Assembly (NCBI RefSeq): GCF_029227915.1
Contig: NC_079880.1
Span: 9,513,501 to 9,577,500, forward strand
Length of the DNA stretch: 64,000 nucleotides
Reading direction: 5' to 3'
From: Hydractinia symbiolongicarpus
Lineage: Eukaryota > Cnidaria > Hydrozoa > Anthoathecata > Hydractiniidae
The notes under the pieces were generated by a model. That model saw only the letters and a program-made list of their open reading frames with translations. It ran no database searches and was not told the origin of the DNA. Made by a program: the position numbers and the translations under genes. Positions 12,601-24,424 of the stretch are shown here, piece after piece. Each line of letters opens with the position of its first letter. The first letter of the stretch is position 1.

Positions 12601-15432
12601 CACGTAATACAGTGAATTCGTAGTGGAACCAATGCCATGATGCTCCTAAATAATCATATAACCAAGACTTCACAAACGCTTCAGTTCTCTCAGTAAAAAA
12701 CCGATCTACAAGATGTGGGTTGTTTGTGATCGCATCCCTAATTTCACTAGTAGGGGCATCCTCTGCAACACTTAACAATTTGAGTAGATCTGGCCAATGA
12801 TATTCAGCCATAGAAAGAGTGAAGAAAATTGTTGGAACACCAACTTGTTTGATGGTTGCATTGAGCTCTTGTCTCACGCGATTCCAATATGAATTAGAAC
12901 CAGTGATTTCCTTTGTGTAATAGAATATTTTTGACAACCCATTATCTGATGAAGATAGCATCTCATTGAACTCTTCAAAAGTGAACTCAGCTTCCCCAGG
13001 ATTTCTTTTGACATAGAGATTCCCCTTAGCTAAAATCCGCTTCCGGTATAAAATATTGTAAGCCCAGTAAGCAAAACGCGGGTGAGCAGCAAACCGATAA
13101 AACCATTTCTGGTCAATTTTCTCAGCAAATTTGAGCAAATGTTTTAACTTCAATGCAAAAGACTCCGTGTCACTAGATGAAATTTCACGTAAAATAGAAA
13201 AGTTGGTGGGATCACCCTTCCCATCTGGAAACAGAGTTGGAAAAGCCATAGATGCGATAAATTCTGTGCGAAACTCATTGAATGGGTTTTCACCCACCAA
13301 ATCAATTTCGAGTGCCTCTGTGAAGTGTTGAAGAAGCAAGTCTTTCTGTTTTTTCGAATTAAGGGGCACTGGGAGGAACGATCTCATTTCTGCAACGCTT
13401 TCATTTTCTGCAATGCTTTCATTTTCTACAACAGGACCTCTGTCGACAGGATATTGCATTTCATCATCATCATCATCATGTATAACCACATCATTAAAGT
13501 TTGATATATCACCATCTTCTGGCAATTCAATTATTCTAGAATTATCTATTATTACATCATGATAAAGAGGATTGTTTTCAACTAACCAATGCAATGCATG
13601 AAGAACTTTTAGGCGACGGACACGAAAATCTCTAGACTGAAAATCTGTTTTTTTCGAAACAAGTCTGATGACAGGAAGATCTTCAGGACAGTTGGGAAGC
13701 CTGGTTGAAACTGTCTGACCATTTGAAGGGAAAGTAATAACATGTCCTTTGTATGCTCGCTGTCCACCTCTAGGTTTACAGTACACATTCATCACTGGAA
13801 AGTCCCGCGCAATCAACATTTCCTCAATTTGTGTTAAAGCATACAATACTTGTGGTACGCACGAAGGCACCATGTTATTTTCACTGCTGAATTTCCGGGG
13901 TTCTATTTTATCTCTTGTGCAACGGCCACAAATATTTCCTGTAATTCCGCACCAAACCTCATAACAAATTTTACACTGATTCAATTGAAGGTTATTCATT
14001 TTTTTGTGAAATTTAAATATCAGGTTAAAGGCATTATCAGTAAATTCAGAAGCCATACTGGTGGGAGAAGAATTTTCAGCACTTGAATTTTGATGACCTG
14101 TTATAATATGCTCTGCAGAATAAGTCACAACACTTTCACTATGATTCATATCATGCCTTTCAAATGAATTCTCATCAGGTGTAGAATTATCAACTAGTGC
14201 AGCTTTACAGTAATTATGATCATTGCAAACTACACCACCAAAATTTGTTACAGAATCCAAACTGTTGGTGTCACACGTTGCATAATCAACAAGACAGTAA
14301 CAAAAAAAGAACCAGCCATCCGGATATTTCAGTAACAATTCCGAAAAAGTTGTGAAGATTTCTGTTTGCCTACGCAAATCATCTATATACATCCATGAAT
14401 TCTGAAAAGTAACACATGTCGTAAAATGCATATTTTTATTTTTCACTGCACCTGAAAGTTTATACCGCAAACCACCCACTTCAATGATGGTCTGTATTTT
14501 CAACTGATTCTGCATTTCATTGGAAAACTCAATGAACAAAACTGTTGCTGGGGTGGTCAAAGCATTTGGCACAGTAGTACGTTCTCCACACAGAGGACAA
14601 ACAATCTTAGTGACAAAAAAATTATGTGCAAATAAATACATATGCCAATTGTCATTGAAATGAGCAAGTGGAAGAGATCTATAATTAGACACGTATTGTA
14701 TGAAACTGCACATCGAACCGCATATAATCCTCCCACAACACTCGCAACAATCATTATATTGAAAAGATGTGATAAATAATGCTTTTTCAGAATCATTCAA
14801 AGATCCAAACACTGATTCCTGAAAAATTTCTGAGAACTGAGCATTGCAGTCCCTCCTACGAAATGAGGGACATCTTGATTGTATCAAAGTCCAAATGGGA
14901 TCCCTAACATTATAGGCGATCAAGTCGTAAATTAGTGAAAGATCAGTGACATTAGAAGATAGATGTTGGTCATATTTGACACATGCGTCATATATTTTGT
15001 GACAGAAATGTGTCATATCTGGATGAATATTTTTCAGATATGGATAGAAAACATAGTAACACAACTCTAAAAATGTGTCTATTGCACAGCTGTATATACC
15101 TGGACTTTTAAGGACCGCATTCAAGAGATGGTAGCGCTGAGAAATGAACATTTTTTAGACGAGTTTCACTTTACTAAACAATCAAATATGAGTGAAGCTT
15201 TCATGCTCGTTCGAGCCTTCACGCTCATCCGTTGAAATAAAAATTCTATAATAATTCTACTTACTTGTGAAAATACCGCCACTACAAACACGTGCTTATA
15301 GTAAAGTTCGTTTTGAAATACAGAGAATTGAACAGCAGCGTGCACACTTGTTCTTTCAAGGGCAGTCTGCTGCTCATCATATGATGGCGAAGCCAGCAAA
15401 TCTTTAACTGTTTTCAGCTGTATCTCCATCAT
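9698..15432 (-). pseudogene. Helitron Rep-helicase with N-terminal USP-like domain, two frameshifts
   Basis: Exon 1 (15,432-15,265) starts at an ATG and ends at a GTAAGT donor. Exon 2 starts at 15,136 after TTTCTCAG, in phase 0. The N-terminal 300 residues look like a C19-type cysteine protease: YSCAIDTFLEL (cysteine box), CCECCG and CPLCG zinc pairs, then HFTTCV...WMYIDDL (histidine box). Two CxxC sites follow near 13,930. The Rep domain has the HUH motif in GSVHCHGLAKL and the paired tyrosines in EYLTKYASK. The PIF1-like helicase has IGKAGSGKSFLIDRL (Walker A), YLIIDEYSVIS (Walker B), VGDLGQLPPV, GARVMLTRNLW and AWAITIHKSQGLTL...YVALSRV. Frameshifts near 11,390 and near 10,540 break the frame, so this copy is probably inactive. 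Rep and helicase together would nick and unwind DNA for rolling-circle transposition. Confidence 0.88.
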
Positions 15433-15520
15433 TCCGCAACCTTTACATTCAACATGGGACCACAGCTACGAACGCAGAAATTTTTTGCAAGAAAGACTAC
15501 GCACCCAGGGCCTCCGGGAG

Positions 15521-15538
15521 TGACCGCCTTCAGGCGGT
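15521..15538. repeat. Perfect short hairpin above the Helitron coding start
   Basis: The sequence GACCGCC-TTCA-GGCGGTC is a 7-bp perfect stem with a 4-base loop, GC-rich in an AT-rich setting. It lies about 90 bases above the Rep-helicase start codon. Some Helitron-like elements carry end hairpins, so it may mark the 5' end, but nothing proves this. Confidence 0.4.
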
Positions 15539-15545
15539 CGATTAA

Positions 15546-16095
15546 TATCTACAAAAGTATAAAAGGAATCATCATGAAATTTTTACCCTTTTGTTGTTAT
15601 ATAATTTGGAACAAAACTTTCAAAAAAAAAATTAAAATTAAAATTTGTGACGTCAAAATCTATAAATAGATCCTTACACCGTTATTGAAAAATAACAAAT
15701 ATTTGTTTAGAAATGGTAAAAATTAAATTAAATTTTTTTTTCAACACATAAATCAATTAGATATAGTTGAGAAAATCTATAAGGTAACATAAAATATAAA
15801 CAAGAAAAATTATTAAAAAAAATCTTTTCCATGATGGCGGTAAACATTTACGGTGCCTGAAAAGGCTAATATTTTGTATAAGGCAATTTCTGCTTGAATT
15901 CTTATCAAAAAAGCAAATGAAACAAAAGAAAACATCTAGAGTGTGAGTAAATATGAAATAATACTGAATAGAACCAAAAAAAGAGAAAAATTTACATCAT
16001 AAGCGGTACTGATGACGTCATAACTTTTAAAAAGTCCATAAAGGTGACAAAATGTACGCGTATTGTTTCTACATAATATTAGCAAGAACATCCCT
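15546..16095. other. AT-rich spacer between Helitron and piggyBac
   Basis: Very AT-rich with A- and T-runs and no supported coding sequence. The piggyBac stop codon lies at its right edge and is followed on the minus strand by an AATAAA at about 16,079, which could serve as its polyadenylation signal. I did not find a clear piggyBac terminal repeat or flanking TTAA pair. Confidence 0.4.
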
Positions 16096-18150
16096 TTATT
16101 CACCAAAATGCTCTTGAGTATGATAGATCTCAAAGCATTTGTCAGGGTGAAGTCCTGGCTGTGATGGACACTTTTCACAAATATAGACAGTCTTCAGCGG
16201 ACGGCCTTTATCGGTGCGCTTAGTTTTTGCATAACAAACACGGCAATTTTTGGACGGCCTCTTGTCTTTTGCATCTTCGTCTGCAACTCGTACTGATGGA
16301 AAATGTCTACCAGTAAGTCTCTCTCTACCATCATCAGGGACATAGTTCTGTGGTAGCTCATTCTGCTTGGCTAAACTTGCAATAACATCCTGTAGGAATT
16401 CCAAGAAGGTCTTCTTTTCGTTCCCGGTACGAAACTGAAAAAGTTTGTGGGAATTCAATACTGCTTGCATAATCAATCTGAAAGCAACCTTTTTGTACCA
16501 CTTGTAGTGTTTTCTGAGGACATCTATGTTATGCAGCTGCTGATCGACCATGTCAACACCTCCCATGTGGCTGTTGTACGATTTTATCATAGTGGGTCTG
16601 CGGATCGCTACACCATCTTTGTTTGCCTGACCAGTTTCTGACATTATGGCTGAATGACATGTTGATAGCAAAAAAACAATTTTTGGTTTGTTACCAGATT
16701 TGTCCTTTGCAGCGCTGTATTTTGAAACAACTATTTTGTTGTTGTTGGTTGATCTGTAAAAAGATGCTTCTCCTTTTTCCAACGCGACATCGATGATATC
16801 CTTGCAGAAATGTTTACGATTACTTCTAACTGTTCCGCAAAGATGGGTGCCATGGTTTAAAAAGTATTCAGCAAGACTCGGACTGGTGTAGAAGTTATCA
16901 GTAAATAAGATTTGATTTTTGTAAAGGTACGGGACCATCAATGATGCAGGAATAAGTTCAGTCGTTGGCATCCCTTCATTGCCGTCGTCATCATAAAACA
17001 TACCTTTTCCACAGTACACTAAAAAATCAAGAGTTATTCCGCTGTTTGAACTTCAAACGACCTTTGAAAAGTACGAGAGACTCATCAACACTCAAGTTCT
17101 GTCCTGGGTAGTAAACAGCATAACATCGTTCACGCAGCATCTCAATCAGCGGTCTCACTTTGTGAAGCCTGTCCCTATCTTCATTTTGTGGATCAAAGTT
17201 AGGATATTCATTATTATTGAAGTGCAAGAACTTCAGAATTAGTTGGAATCTGTTTCTTGTCATAATTTTAGAAAAAACAGAAGTACATAACAATTCATCT
17301 GTCACCCAGTACATATCAATTGACGGTTTGTGAATTATACCCATCAACGACTTGATTTCTTCCAACGTTACTTGTATCCACATCCCAGCATATGTATTGT
17401 TCTTTTTTTCAGGGTTATGTTCAAAATGTTGTTCAGCAAACCGATTTGTTTCATTAACGAGAAGCTGAAATATTTCATCGGTTAGGTAGAGCGAAAAAAA
17501 GTCTAAAGGCGTTGGGTTATCAGGTAGAGGAACTTTTATGCGCTCTTCGTCCAAATATGCTCACGTATCTCATTGTCAATACCAACCTCCCTTTCCTTCT
17601 CCCAGCTCCAATTCTGTTCATCATTACCATTAGGTTGCAGTTGTTCTCTACCTCTGCCACGTCCTCTACCTCTACCACGTCCCCTTGCACGACCTCGTCC
17701 TCGACCTCGAACACGACCTCTGCCACGTTCTAACCATCTGTCAGCGTTATTGTTATCATTGTTGTTGTTTTTGTCTCCCTCATTTTCAGTGGCTTCTCCC
17801 TCACTAGTATTTTCCTCTGTCTCAACTGTGCTAATATCAGCATTGTGGTTGTCAGGACGCAATAAGTTCAATGGCAAATTGTCTTCATCGTCACTATCTT
17901 GTACACTTTGGTCGGTAGCAGACTCCTCACCGGTGTTGAGTAACGGTGCTGCAGGTGCAGTTGCAGGGTGGTTTGGTTCAGGGACAGCTTTTCTTCTTTC
18001 TTCTTCATCATACTCCCAATCACTGTCATCAGTGTCGTCAAAATCTTCCCCAAGATCAATTTCCCCATCACTTTTTCAGTCATAAAATTAACTATATCAT
18101 TCATGTCATATGTCATTTTCCTTTTTTGTCCTGACATTTTTCTAGACAAA
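16096..18150 (-). pseudogene. piggyBac-family transposase, frameshifted and internally deleted
   Basis: The minus strand encodes a piggyBac (DDD) transposase in three frames. An acidic N-terminus (about 18,100-17,880) runs into an RG-rich tract (17,800-17,650), then a shift near 17,550. The next block (17,554-17,027) is LPDNPTPLDFFSLYLTDEIF...ETNRFAEQ, the N-terminal half of the catalytic region, with the first catalytic aspartate in SVDESLVLFKG. After KFKQR a conserved stretch of roughly 20-25 residues is missing, and the frame changes. The last block (17,019-16,096) has the second aspartate in FTDNFYTSP and the third in GGVDMVDQQL. It ends in a cysteine-rich zinc domain (CRVCYAKTK...YICEKC...CFEIYH). 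The deletion and two shifts make it non-functional. Confidence 0.85.
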
Positions 18151-18371
18151 ATTCAAAATCGTCTGAAAATCGTTGTGAATGAGATTTTTTGATTTAGATT
18201 CCTGTAAATAGCCGCGGATTTCATCAGCTTTCGAACGAGGCGCCGTTTGTGCAATAAAAACAAGGAAAAGCGCCCTAAAAACGCGCCCGACTTGATCACC
18301 CGCTCACTCTTCATTTTTATTTTATTTACTTTGTTTATTTAATTTTTTTAGTTCCACGGTCCATATTGACC
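18151..18371. other. Spacer, nothing recognised
   Basis: Short mixed sequence between piggyBac and a fold-back repeat. It contains some GC-rich words (gccgcggattt, acgcgcccga) that could be piggyBac 5' untranslated or terminal sequence, but no matching end was found. Confidence 0.35.
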
Positions 18372-18453
18372 ACAACTTAGTGCCCAGATCTCTTTTTTTC
18401 TGCTCTACGTGTAAGTTTGTTCAAAAGATAAAAAGAGGTCTGGGGACAAGGTT
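18372..18453. repeat. Fold-back MITE-like palindrome (CAACCTTGTCCCCAG family)
   Basis: An imperfect palindrome of about 82 bp. The left arm ACAACTTAGTGCCCAGATCTC pairs with the right arm, whose reverse complement is AACCTTGTCCCCAGACCTC. It lies only 135 bp outside the left inverted repeat of the giant element. Its outer edges resemble those of the fold-back at 63,853 and the terminal repeats at 18,589 and 42,895 (CAAxCTyGTCCCCAG). Confidence 0.6.
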
Positions 18454-18588
18454 GCATTAAATGTATTTGACACTTTTTAAAAATAATTTTTGCTAGATTG
18501 TTTTTCTACAAGTCAAACGAAATAACGTCGGGAGAAAACCGCGGTACTAAATATAAATTTCATGTAGAAGACGCAACAATGCATTTTG

Positions 18589-18666
18589 CAAACTCGTCCC
18601 CAGTGCCTTTTGTCTCTTTTTTTTTTACTGAACGGCGAGAGGAAAAGACACTGGAATCGTAGGCCG
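18589..18666 (+). repeat. Left terminal inverted repeat of giant element
   Basis: Begins CAAACTCGTCCCCAGTGCC and ends ATCGTAGGCCG. It matches the reverse complement of 42,819-42,895 with two substitutions and one indel in the T-run. Its inner part can also fold (CCAGTGCCTTTTGTCTC against GAGGAAAAGACACTGG). The two edges of the fold differ (CAAACTCG outside, ATCGTAGGCC inside), unlike the symmetrical fold-backs nearby, which supports a true element end. Confidence 0.75.
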
Positions 18667-19208
18667 GAATTCTGCACTTGATTGCTTGGGTATAATTACC
18701 GTAATTATACGCATTTCTAAGAATTATGCCGTAACCATGCAAGCACATTTCGACGATGAAAGAAAATGGTGTATAAGAAGTGATAGAAATTTTTTTGTTG
18801 TTGTTTTTATTTTCAGTTGTTTTTGGTCACTAAATTTGTTAATAACATTGTTGGCTTCTGTAATTCATTTGCAATTTACCCTGCAATTTACCCTAAAAAA
18901 TGCATTTGGAAAATGAAAGTCTCGCGTAATCTATGGTAAGTCAATTCATTTCTCTTATAATTTTGGTGGTAAAAATATCAGTAATGCCTTCGAGTGTATC
19001 AATACTATGTCATGCACAAAGGTATGTAAAAATACATCAACGTTTTTCTGTCTTTTGGTACCTTCTTTGTGTTTATCTATTTCGTGTTTACCTTATGTAT
19101 TGTAATGAGCATCTGTGCATTCCCTCTAATATCTTTTTTGTATTATTTTGGTAATAGATAGGCTACATGGATATAGTTTTAAAATGTGCACTTTTTTGTC
19201 ACTTCCAG
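18667..19208. other. 5' region of the ZAD/DUF6589 gene, first exon unresolved
   Basis: The zinc-finger exon needs an upstream exon ending in phase 1. An ATG at 18,914 followed by seven codons and a good GTAAGT donor at 18,933 is tempting, but its phase (2) does not match. This stretch may hold the promoter and a non-coding first exon. Confidence 0.3.
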
Positions 19209-19561
19209 GAAAAGAAAATACTACTCCAAAGAAAGTATATTTTCATGGTAACACTGAGGATGGGCAGCAAAGATTCTGTAGACTCTGTGGAGAAAGTAAC
19301 TGTGGGAGATACATACGTATTTTTGGTGGAAGCAAAGTGGCAGATGGATTGCCAGCTAAAATTGAAACTGTCACAGGAATCATAGTATCTGACGCAACAT
19401 ACGATGTTATATGCCGAAAGTGTTTAAGATTTATTGAGAACGTTATCAGTTTTCGCAAAAAATGTCAGTCAGTACAATCATCATCAACTAAAAATTATGT
19501 TGTTAAACGAATGGCAATTTCTCCTAAAAGTGTGAACAACTCATTTGTAAAAACTAATAAA
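19209..19561 (+). CDS. ZAD-like zinc-finger exon of the putative transposase gene
   Basis: The exon follows CACTTCCAG and ends at AAAG/GTAGGT. It encodes about 117 residues containing FCRLCGESNC near residue 22 and VICRKCLRFIENVISFRKKCQ near residue 72. That is a CxxC, a gap of roughly 45-50 residues, then a second CxxC, the layout of ZAD (zinc-finger-associated) domains, which are protein-interaction or DNA-recognition modules. From memory, animal proteins with a C-terminal DUF6589 often begin with such a domain, and this links it to the exon at 39.5 kb. The exon is open and undamaged. Exit phase 1 fits exon 26,505-26,596. A sequence at 20,480-20,526 after TTTACTTTAG also fits in phase and could be an alternative exon. 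Confidence 0.65.
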
Positions 19562-19625
19562 GGTAGGTAATTGTATACCCTCACAGAACTGTATTTAAAA
19601 AATAATAATCAAATTGTTTCAAATA

Positions 19626-19770
<145 letters not shown>

Positions 19771-19779
19771 TACTAATAG

Positions 19780-20055
19780 CATCATTTGGTCGCAAAGTCC
19801 AAAAATGAAGCATTTGGTAGACAATGCATATTGCTAAAAATTTACGTCACTTATAAGTAAATAATTTCGTGCATCACCTCAAAAACTTTCATTTTGCATG
19901 GGGTACGTAAAGATATTACCGAGATTAAAAAATACATTGTCATGTCCACCAAATAACGTTGCCTTTCCTAAGAGGCTCATTTGGTAGACACGACCATATA
20001 TATTATCACTTATAGCATCATTTGGTAGACATGTCTACCAAATGCCTCTATAGTA
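19780..20055 (-). repeat. Left cluster of satellite-type motif (CATTTGGTAGACA)
   Basis: Several copies of the core of the central satellite occur here, mostly in reverse orientation: ATCATTTGGTCG near 19,782, AGCATTTGGTAGACAATGC near 19,808, CCACCAAATAACG near 19,949, CTCATTTGGTAGACACG near 19,977, and a head-to-head pair CATTTGGTAGACATGTCTACCAAATG near 20,020. The last is a nearly perfect palindrome of two motif copies. Confidence 0.8.
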
Positions 20056-23000
20056 GTAAATGTATATATTTTGCATAAGTTGTGTCAAATTTAAAAAACA
20101 GTCTTTTTATGTCAACCACGCTTTTTATTGCACATGTCAGCACTTTTTGCATTTTGTCGGCTACCTCATTTAACTTAACAAGATTTAGGTGTTTTACTGT
20201 CAAAATTTCAAAACCCTTGCAAGGTTACTATTTAATTGATTAATTAATTAACTAACTTTTTTTTATTTATGTTTTTGTAAATTCATCTATTTTTGTAGAA
20301 AGCTCCCTAAATTGAAACACAGGGAACTTATAACAAATATGCGTAATTCAAGTTTGATACGTTTTTGTACATTTATTGTAGTCCAAACATGTTCTTTTAT
20401 GATGTTTCTTGCTAATAATAACATTCTTCTATAGTAAGAAATTTTTTATTTTTAAAATTTTGTTTGTGTTTTACTTTAGAGAGCAAGTTTATTCTTGTAG
20501 CTAATGAAAAGAGGCGTGGAAAGGGGTCAGTTTAAAGATGAATATTAAGGAATTCCATGATAATTCACCGGCTCTTTTACTTATCCATCCAGAAAAATAC
20601 ATTTTTTTTGAGTTCTCAAAATTCTCGAGCAAACATAACTAACTGCTTGACCTTTCAGCCTTATCGTGTGAATATGAATCAAATTATCATAATAAAATCA
20701 CATTTGAACACCTTTAAGCCATTTTTGGCATTTTTTGTTACTAAGAAAGAATTGTTATCTGAAGAAACATATTAATACCATTTTAAAAAAATTGAAACAT
20801 GAGGAATTACAGCGTGCTTTTTTGTGTTTGTTTGTGGAGTTACTTTTTTTAACTTTTGGAGCAAAAAGAAATTTCAATTTTGCTGGTATAAGTAATAGAA
20901 TACAAATGTCTCATTATTTTGTATTGTAGCAATAACAAGGGGAATATCTAATCTATATATTATGGAACAAAGAAAAGGAATCAACATTTCTCCTGTTTTG
21001 ATATAGGGAGATATTTACTTCAATTTTTCCCAGTGTTTTGTCTATTTGACTTCCTTATCTTATTGTTAAAAACGTTTTAATCATCCTAAACTATGGTGTG
21101 CCATTTCCCACATACCTATAGCTTACAAGACAAAAGAAGGAAAAGGATGGTGTAAATGATCCTGCTACCCTGCGTTGTGAACGTCACCATATTTTGTTAA
21201 CATTTAAGTTTCCAAATATATATTTTAATTAGCATTGTTGTTAGTTCGGCATAAAAATATCTGAATCTAATATTTAAATACTTTGACACTTATTTACACT
21301 AGTTCATAATCGCGTTATTGAATGGGCCAATATGACGAAAAGTCCAAAAGAGTTTATTACACCCTAGTAGTAGCGTAGCGATTTGCACAATTAATCAGCG
21401 CATCGCACCTATGCAATTATTTTGTAATTGTTTGACCATTGCTTGCAGTCATGCACTTTTAAAGGAATATGCATAACGTAAAATTGGCAGTTGAAGTTGT
21501 AAGTGGTAAAGAAATTACTATGTGCACTGAAAAAATCAATTATATGCTGAACTCGCGTACTTTTTTATTGCCAATTTTTATCAGTTTTATGCAATTATTC
21601 TTTATTAGTGACTAAATTCAAAAACTTACTCGGCAAAAACTGACTAAATTAAAAAATTTAGTCGGCAAAAAGTGACTTTTTATTTTTGCCGACTAATGTT
21701 TTTCCAACTTTTTTGTTCCTGATAAGGTACCCTTGGTTGAACCTTTATCGTAATAATGTTCTTAGTAGAAAATATTTCACTCTAAAATGGAAATGTTAAA
21801 ATGTTCTTCTTTGTGTTTGTAAGCCATCAGCCGAATTAAGCTTGTGGAATCAGCGCCAAAAGATTGTAAAACTTCATAGTAATCCCTAAGATTAGCAAAG
21901 ATCACTGGTGCAAAAGTTTCACTAATTAGAGGTATCCCCGTTTTAGAAAGTATATTATTTTCAGGACATTTTTTTGTTAAATCATTAAGTTCCTAACTAT
22001 ACCTCAAACCTCATTTTAAAGTGAATAAAAGGGTAAGCCACGATGAGGGACATAAGCTACAAACTAAGGTGTTTGGTATAGTAGCTGTGAAATAACTTCA
22101 TGCTTGTGTTGAGATGAATTGAAATTTAATCTTTAGTTCCATTGATTAGATAGATTAAAAATTAGTTGGGTATATTATAAATAGATTTAAAAAATGTGTC
22201 CGCTAAATAAAAACAAACTTGAAGAAGTCCATTTGGTGAATGAAATGGACGGATAATAGTGTGCTCTTTTACAAAATTTTCTTTGAGACGTTGACCGGAG
22301 TTTCGCTGGCGTAACCAAGTCTATCCGTGAAAAAGCACCCGGCTTTTGTAGTGTCCGTTAATTAGAAAGAAGCTACAATCAGTAAAGAAAATGCGGTACT
22401 TTATTGTCAAAAATCTAAACGGTAAGTTTTTGCGGGGCCAATTTTTAAGGGACTTTATTTTCACGGATAAAATTCACCGGAATGAAAAAATTAACTTTTT
22501 GATAATTTCAATATTTGAGTTCGTCATTGTGAGCAATGACCTTAAAAAGGTTGTTCAACTTAATACAAACCGAAAATTTAGAAGTAAACCCATCGACGAG
22601 TTTACAAATCGAAATGATCACAGCTTTGTCAGGATAAAAATAGATATGTAACCATGAGCAAGAAAAATAAAAGTATAGCTACATATACCTAAAATCGTGT
22701 CAAGAATAAGATAATACCATAACTCTGTTGAGAAGAATAACATATTTTTACAATGAAATGTGACTGTTGTGTAACAGGGATATTCTCATAAAATGTTTAG
22801 GGAATAATTTTTACTGGGATCCAGAATAGCATTTGAAAAGGGGATTTGCCGGAAACTACATGTGGAAATTAATGCTTATAAGAACAAACTACGAATACTT
22901 GATAGTAGGAAGGCAAAGATGAAGTAAAACTATCTATATAAATAAACTACAATTTATCTTTTTAATTAAGTCACGGTGGTTTTAGAACCACCCTTCCCTA

Positions 23001-23345
23001 TTTGTCACGCTCCATCACGTTTTCATTTTAGACCCCTTTTACGTGACGTCACGCTCGGTTGAGTCCGCACTTCTTTTAAGCTCCTGAAACGCAATGCATA
23101 TAGCAATTCTCTTTCTCGGCGGGCTGCAACTCTTTGGGGTCGCACTTTTCATGTTTCAAAGCTTTGGCAACTGCACGCGATTCTTTTGTTCGGCGGTATA
23201 ATAAATAGTTTCGATTTGATACTTTTAAGATATAAATGGTTTCCTTTACGTGTTTTTGTTCCACTTTAAGCATTTTTGGTCAACTTATTGAGTTCTCTCT
23301 TCTGATACAATACAACCAACATCTCATTTTCTATGTTAATTTGAT
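20056..23345. other. Intron-like stretch, nothing coding recognised
   Basis: AT-rich sequence with scattered stops. A perfect 14-bp-arm hairpin (TTAGTCGGCAAAAA / TTTTTGCCGACTAA) lies at 21,658-21,696 and may be a small mobile-element end. Open frames at 20,557, 20,735 and 22,391 are compositionally like their surroundings and show no family features. A 65-codon minus-strand frame at 23,273-23,076 is charged (RRTKESRAVAKALKHEKCD) and might be downstream of the exon pair next to it. Confidence 0.4.
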
Positions 23346-23640
23346 TGTTCAGCTTTTTTTGTTTTGTTCGGACGGAGTTTTTTCTGCCAACCTATAATTC
23401 TCTCCCTCATCAATTGTGAAAGTTTCCTTAACTTTAGAAGCGGGAGAAGAGGTGGGAGCCGGAACCGGAGTTTTTGATAAATCCGCTGCACCTAAAAAAG
23501 CAAAGAAAAGAGGTCCAAATAATATTATTATTCTTATGAAAGATTGTTAATTTAATTCATTGTGAATACAAATGAAATTCACTTACTTTTCTTTAAAGAG
23601 TGTTTCCAAGGCGATAGAATAGTGCCTTTTATAGGCTAAG
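23346..23640 (-). CDS. Candidate two-exon coding fragment of unknown function
   Basis: On the minus strand a frame ending WKHSLKKS joins through a GTAAGT donor (23,586) and a CTTTTTTAG acceptor (23,492) to AADLSKTPVPAPTSSPASKV and KETFTIDEGENYR, stopping at about 23,346. The two parts join in phase 1, and the composition looks coding. A TATAAAAGG box lies just above the first part, but no start codon is obvious in frame. I do not recognise the protein. It could be cargo of the giant element, a nested element or chance. Confidence 0.25.
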
Positions 23641-24424
23641 CAGCATTTCTTTCATGCCTCCATGTTTTAATTAGAGCAATGACTTGAGATATCAGCTCAG
23701 GGAACGATTCCTTTCTCATGTTTTGCCACACACACTTTACAATAACAACGTGTTTGTTTTGACAAGCAAATCTGCCCTTATACGCTGTGGAAAATGAAGG
23801 CAAATGAAGTCGCCATTTTTACTCCCGAATAAACAGTATGTTCAAAGCCAAAACTATACTGAAATGCATGTTTACAAACGTTCGAATTCTAAACTAAAAC
23901 ACTAATTATTACTATTCCCTATCGACCCCTTATTTACCGTCACGCTACGTCATGAAAAAACGGGAAGATCTATCTACCCGCTAGCATGAAGTAATTATTA
24001 AATGGCCCAAAACAGTATCTTAATGTCCACGATATTGCAATTTTTCTTAAGTTCGTTTTTCTTTTCCTTTTTGGCGCTTCCATTTCGCAGCTGCACATGA
24101 TACAACAAATAATAAATTTTTTATAAATAGTTGATTTGCGAATTTTTTACAAGTTTCTCCACATAAGAAACTTGTAAAATTTGTTTGTTTTCCTGTTCAT
24201 TTGTTTCATTTTACGGTTAAAAATAATCTAAGATCAGTTAATTGCACTACTGTAGGCTGTCAAATTCTAACCTCGACCCCAGAGCCTGTTGTCTTCTTTT
24301 ATATCTGAAAAGCTAGATAAACCATCCCAATAATAATCTTCAGTGAGAAGTTACGCACGTTGATAACGATAATTTTGTAAGCTCAGATTAACCAATAAAA
24401 CACTACATTGTCTTTGTCAGTAAA

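Larger units (their letters stand above)
6707..15545 (-). mobile_element. Autonomous Helitron carrying Rep-helicase and RPA-like genes
   Basis: An element on the minus strand. Its 3' end is proposed at 6,707-6,726, where a hairpin (CAGTGT/ACACTG) is followed by CC and CTAG with T as the next base, which is the expected Helitron terminus and A/T target. It contains the Rep-helicase at about 15.4-9.7 kb and a spliced RPA-like gene at 9.6-7.5 kb. The 5' end (usually TC) was not identified. I place it loosely just above the coding start, where a GACCGCC/GGCGGTC hairpin sits at 15,521-15,538. Insertion into the R2-like element is supported on the left side only, since I could not find the continuation of that element on the right. 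Confidence 0.75.

Noticed and set aside
11106-14086. Plus-strand open frames across the Helitron coding region
   Set aside because: They are shadows of the long minus-strand Rep-helicase frame.
17573-18085. Plus-strand 170-codon frame rich in PRPRP
   Set aside because: It is the antisense of the piggyBac RG-rich N-terminal region.
18914-18934. First coding exon of the ZAD/DUF6589 gene with a strong GTAAGT donor
   Set aside because: Its phase does not match the zinc-finger exon, so joining them would put the zinc finger out of frame.
22391-22651. 86-codon plus-strand frame
   Set aside because: No domain, no splice or promoter context, and composition like the surrounding intron-like DNA.
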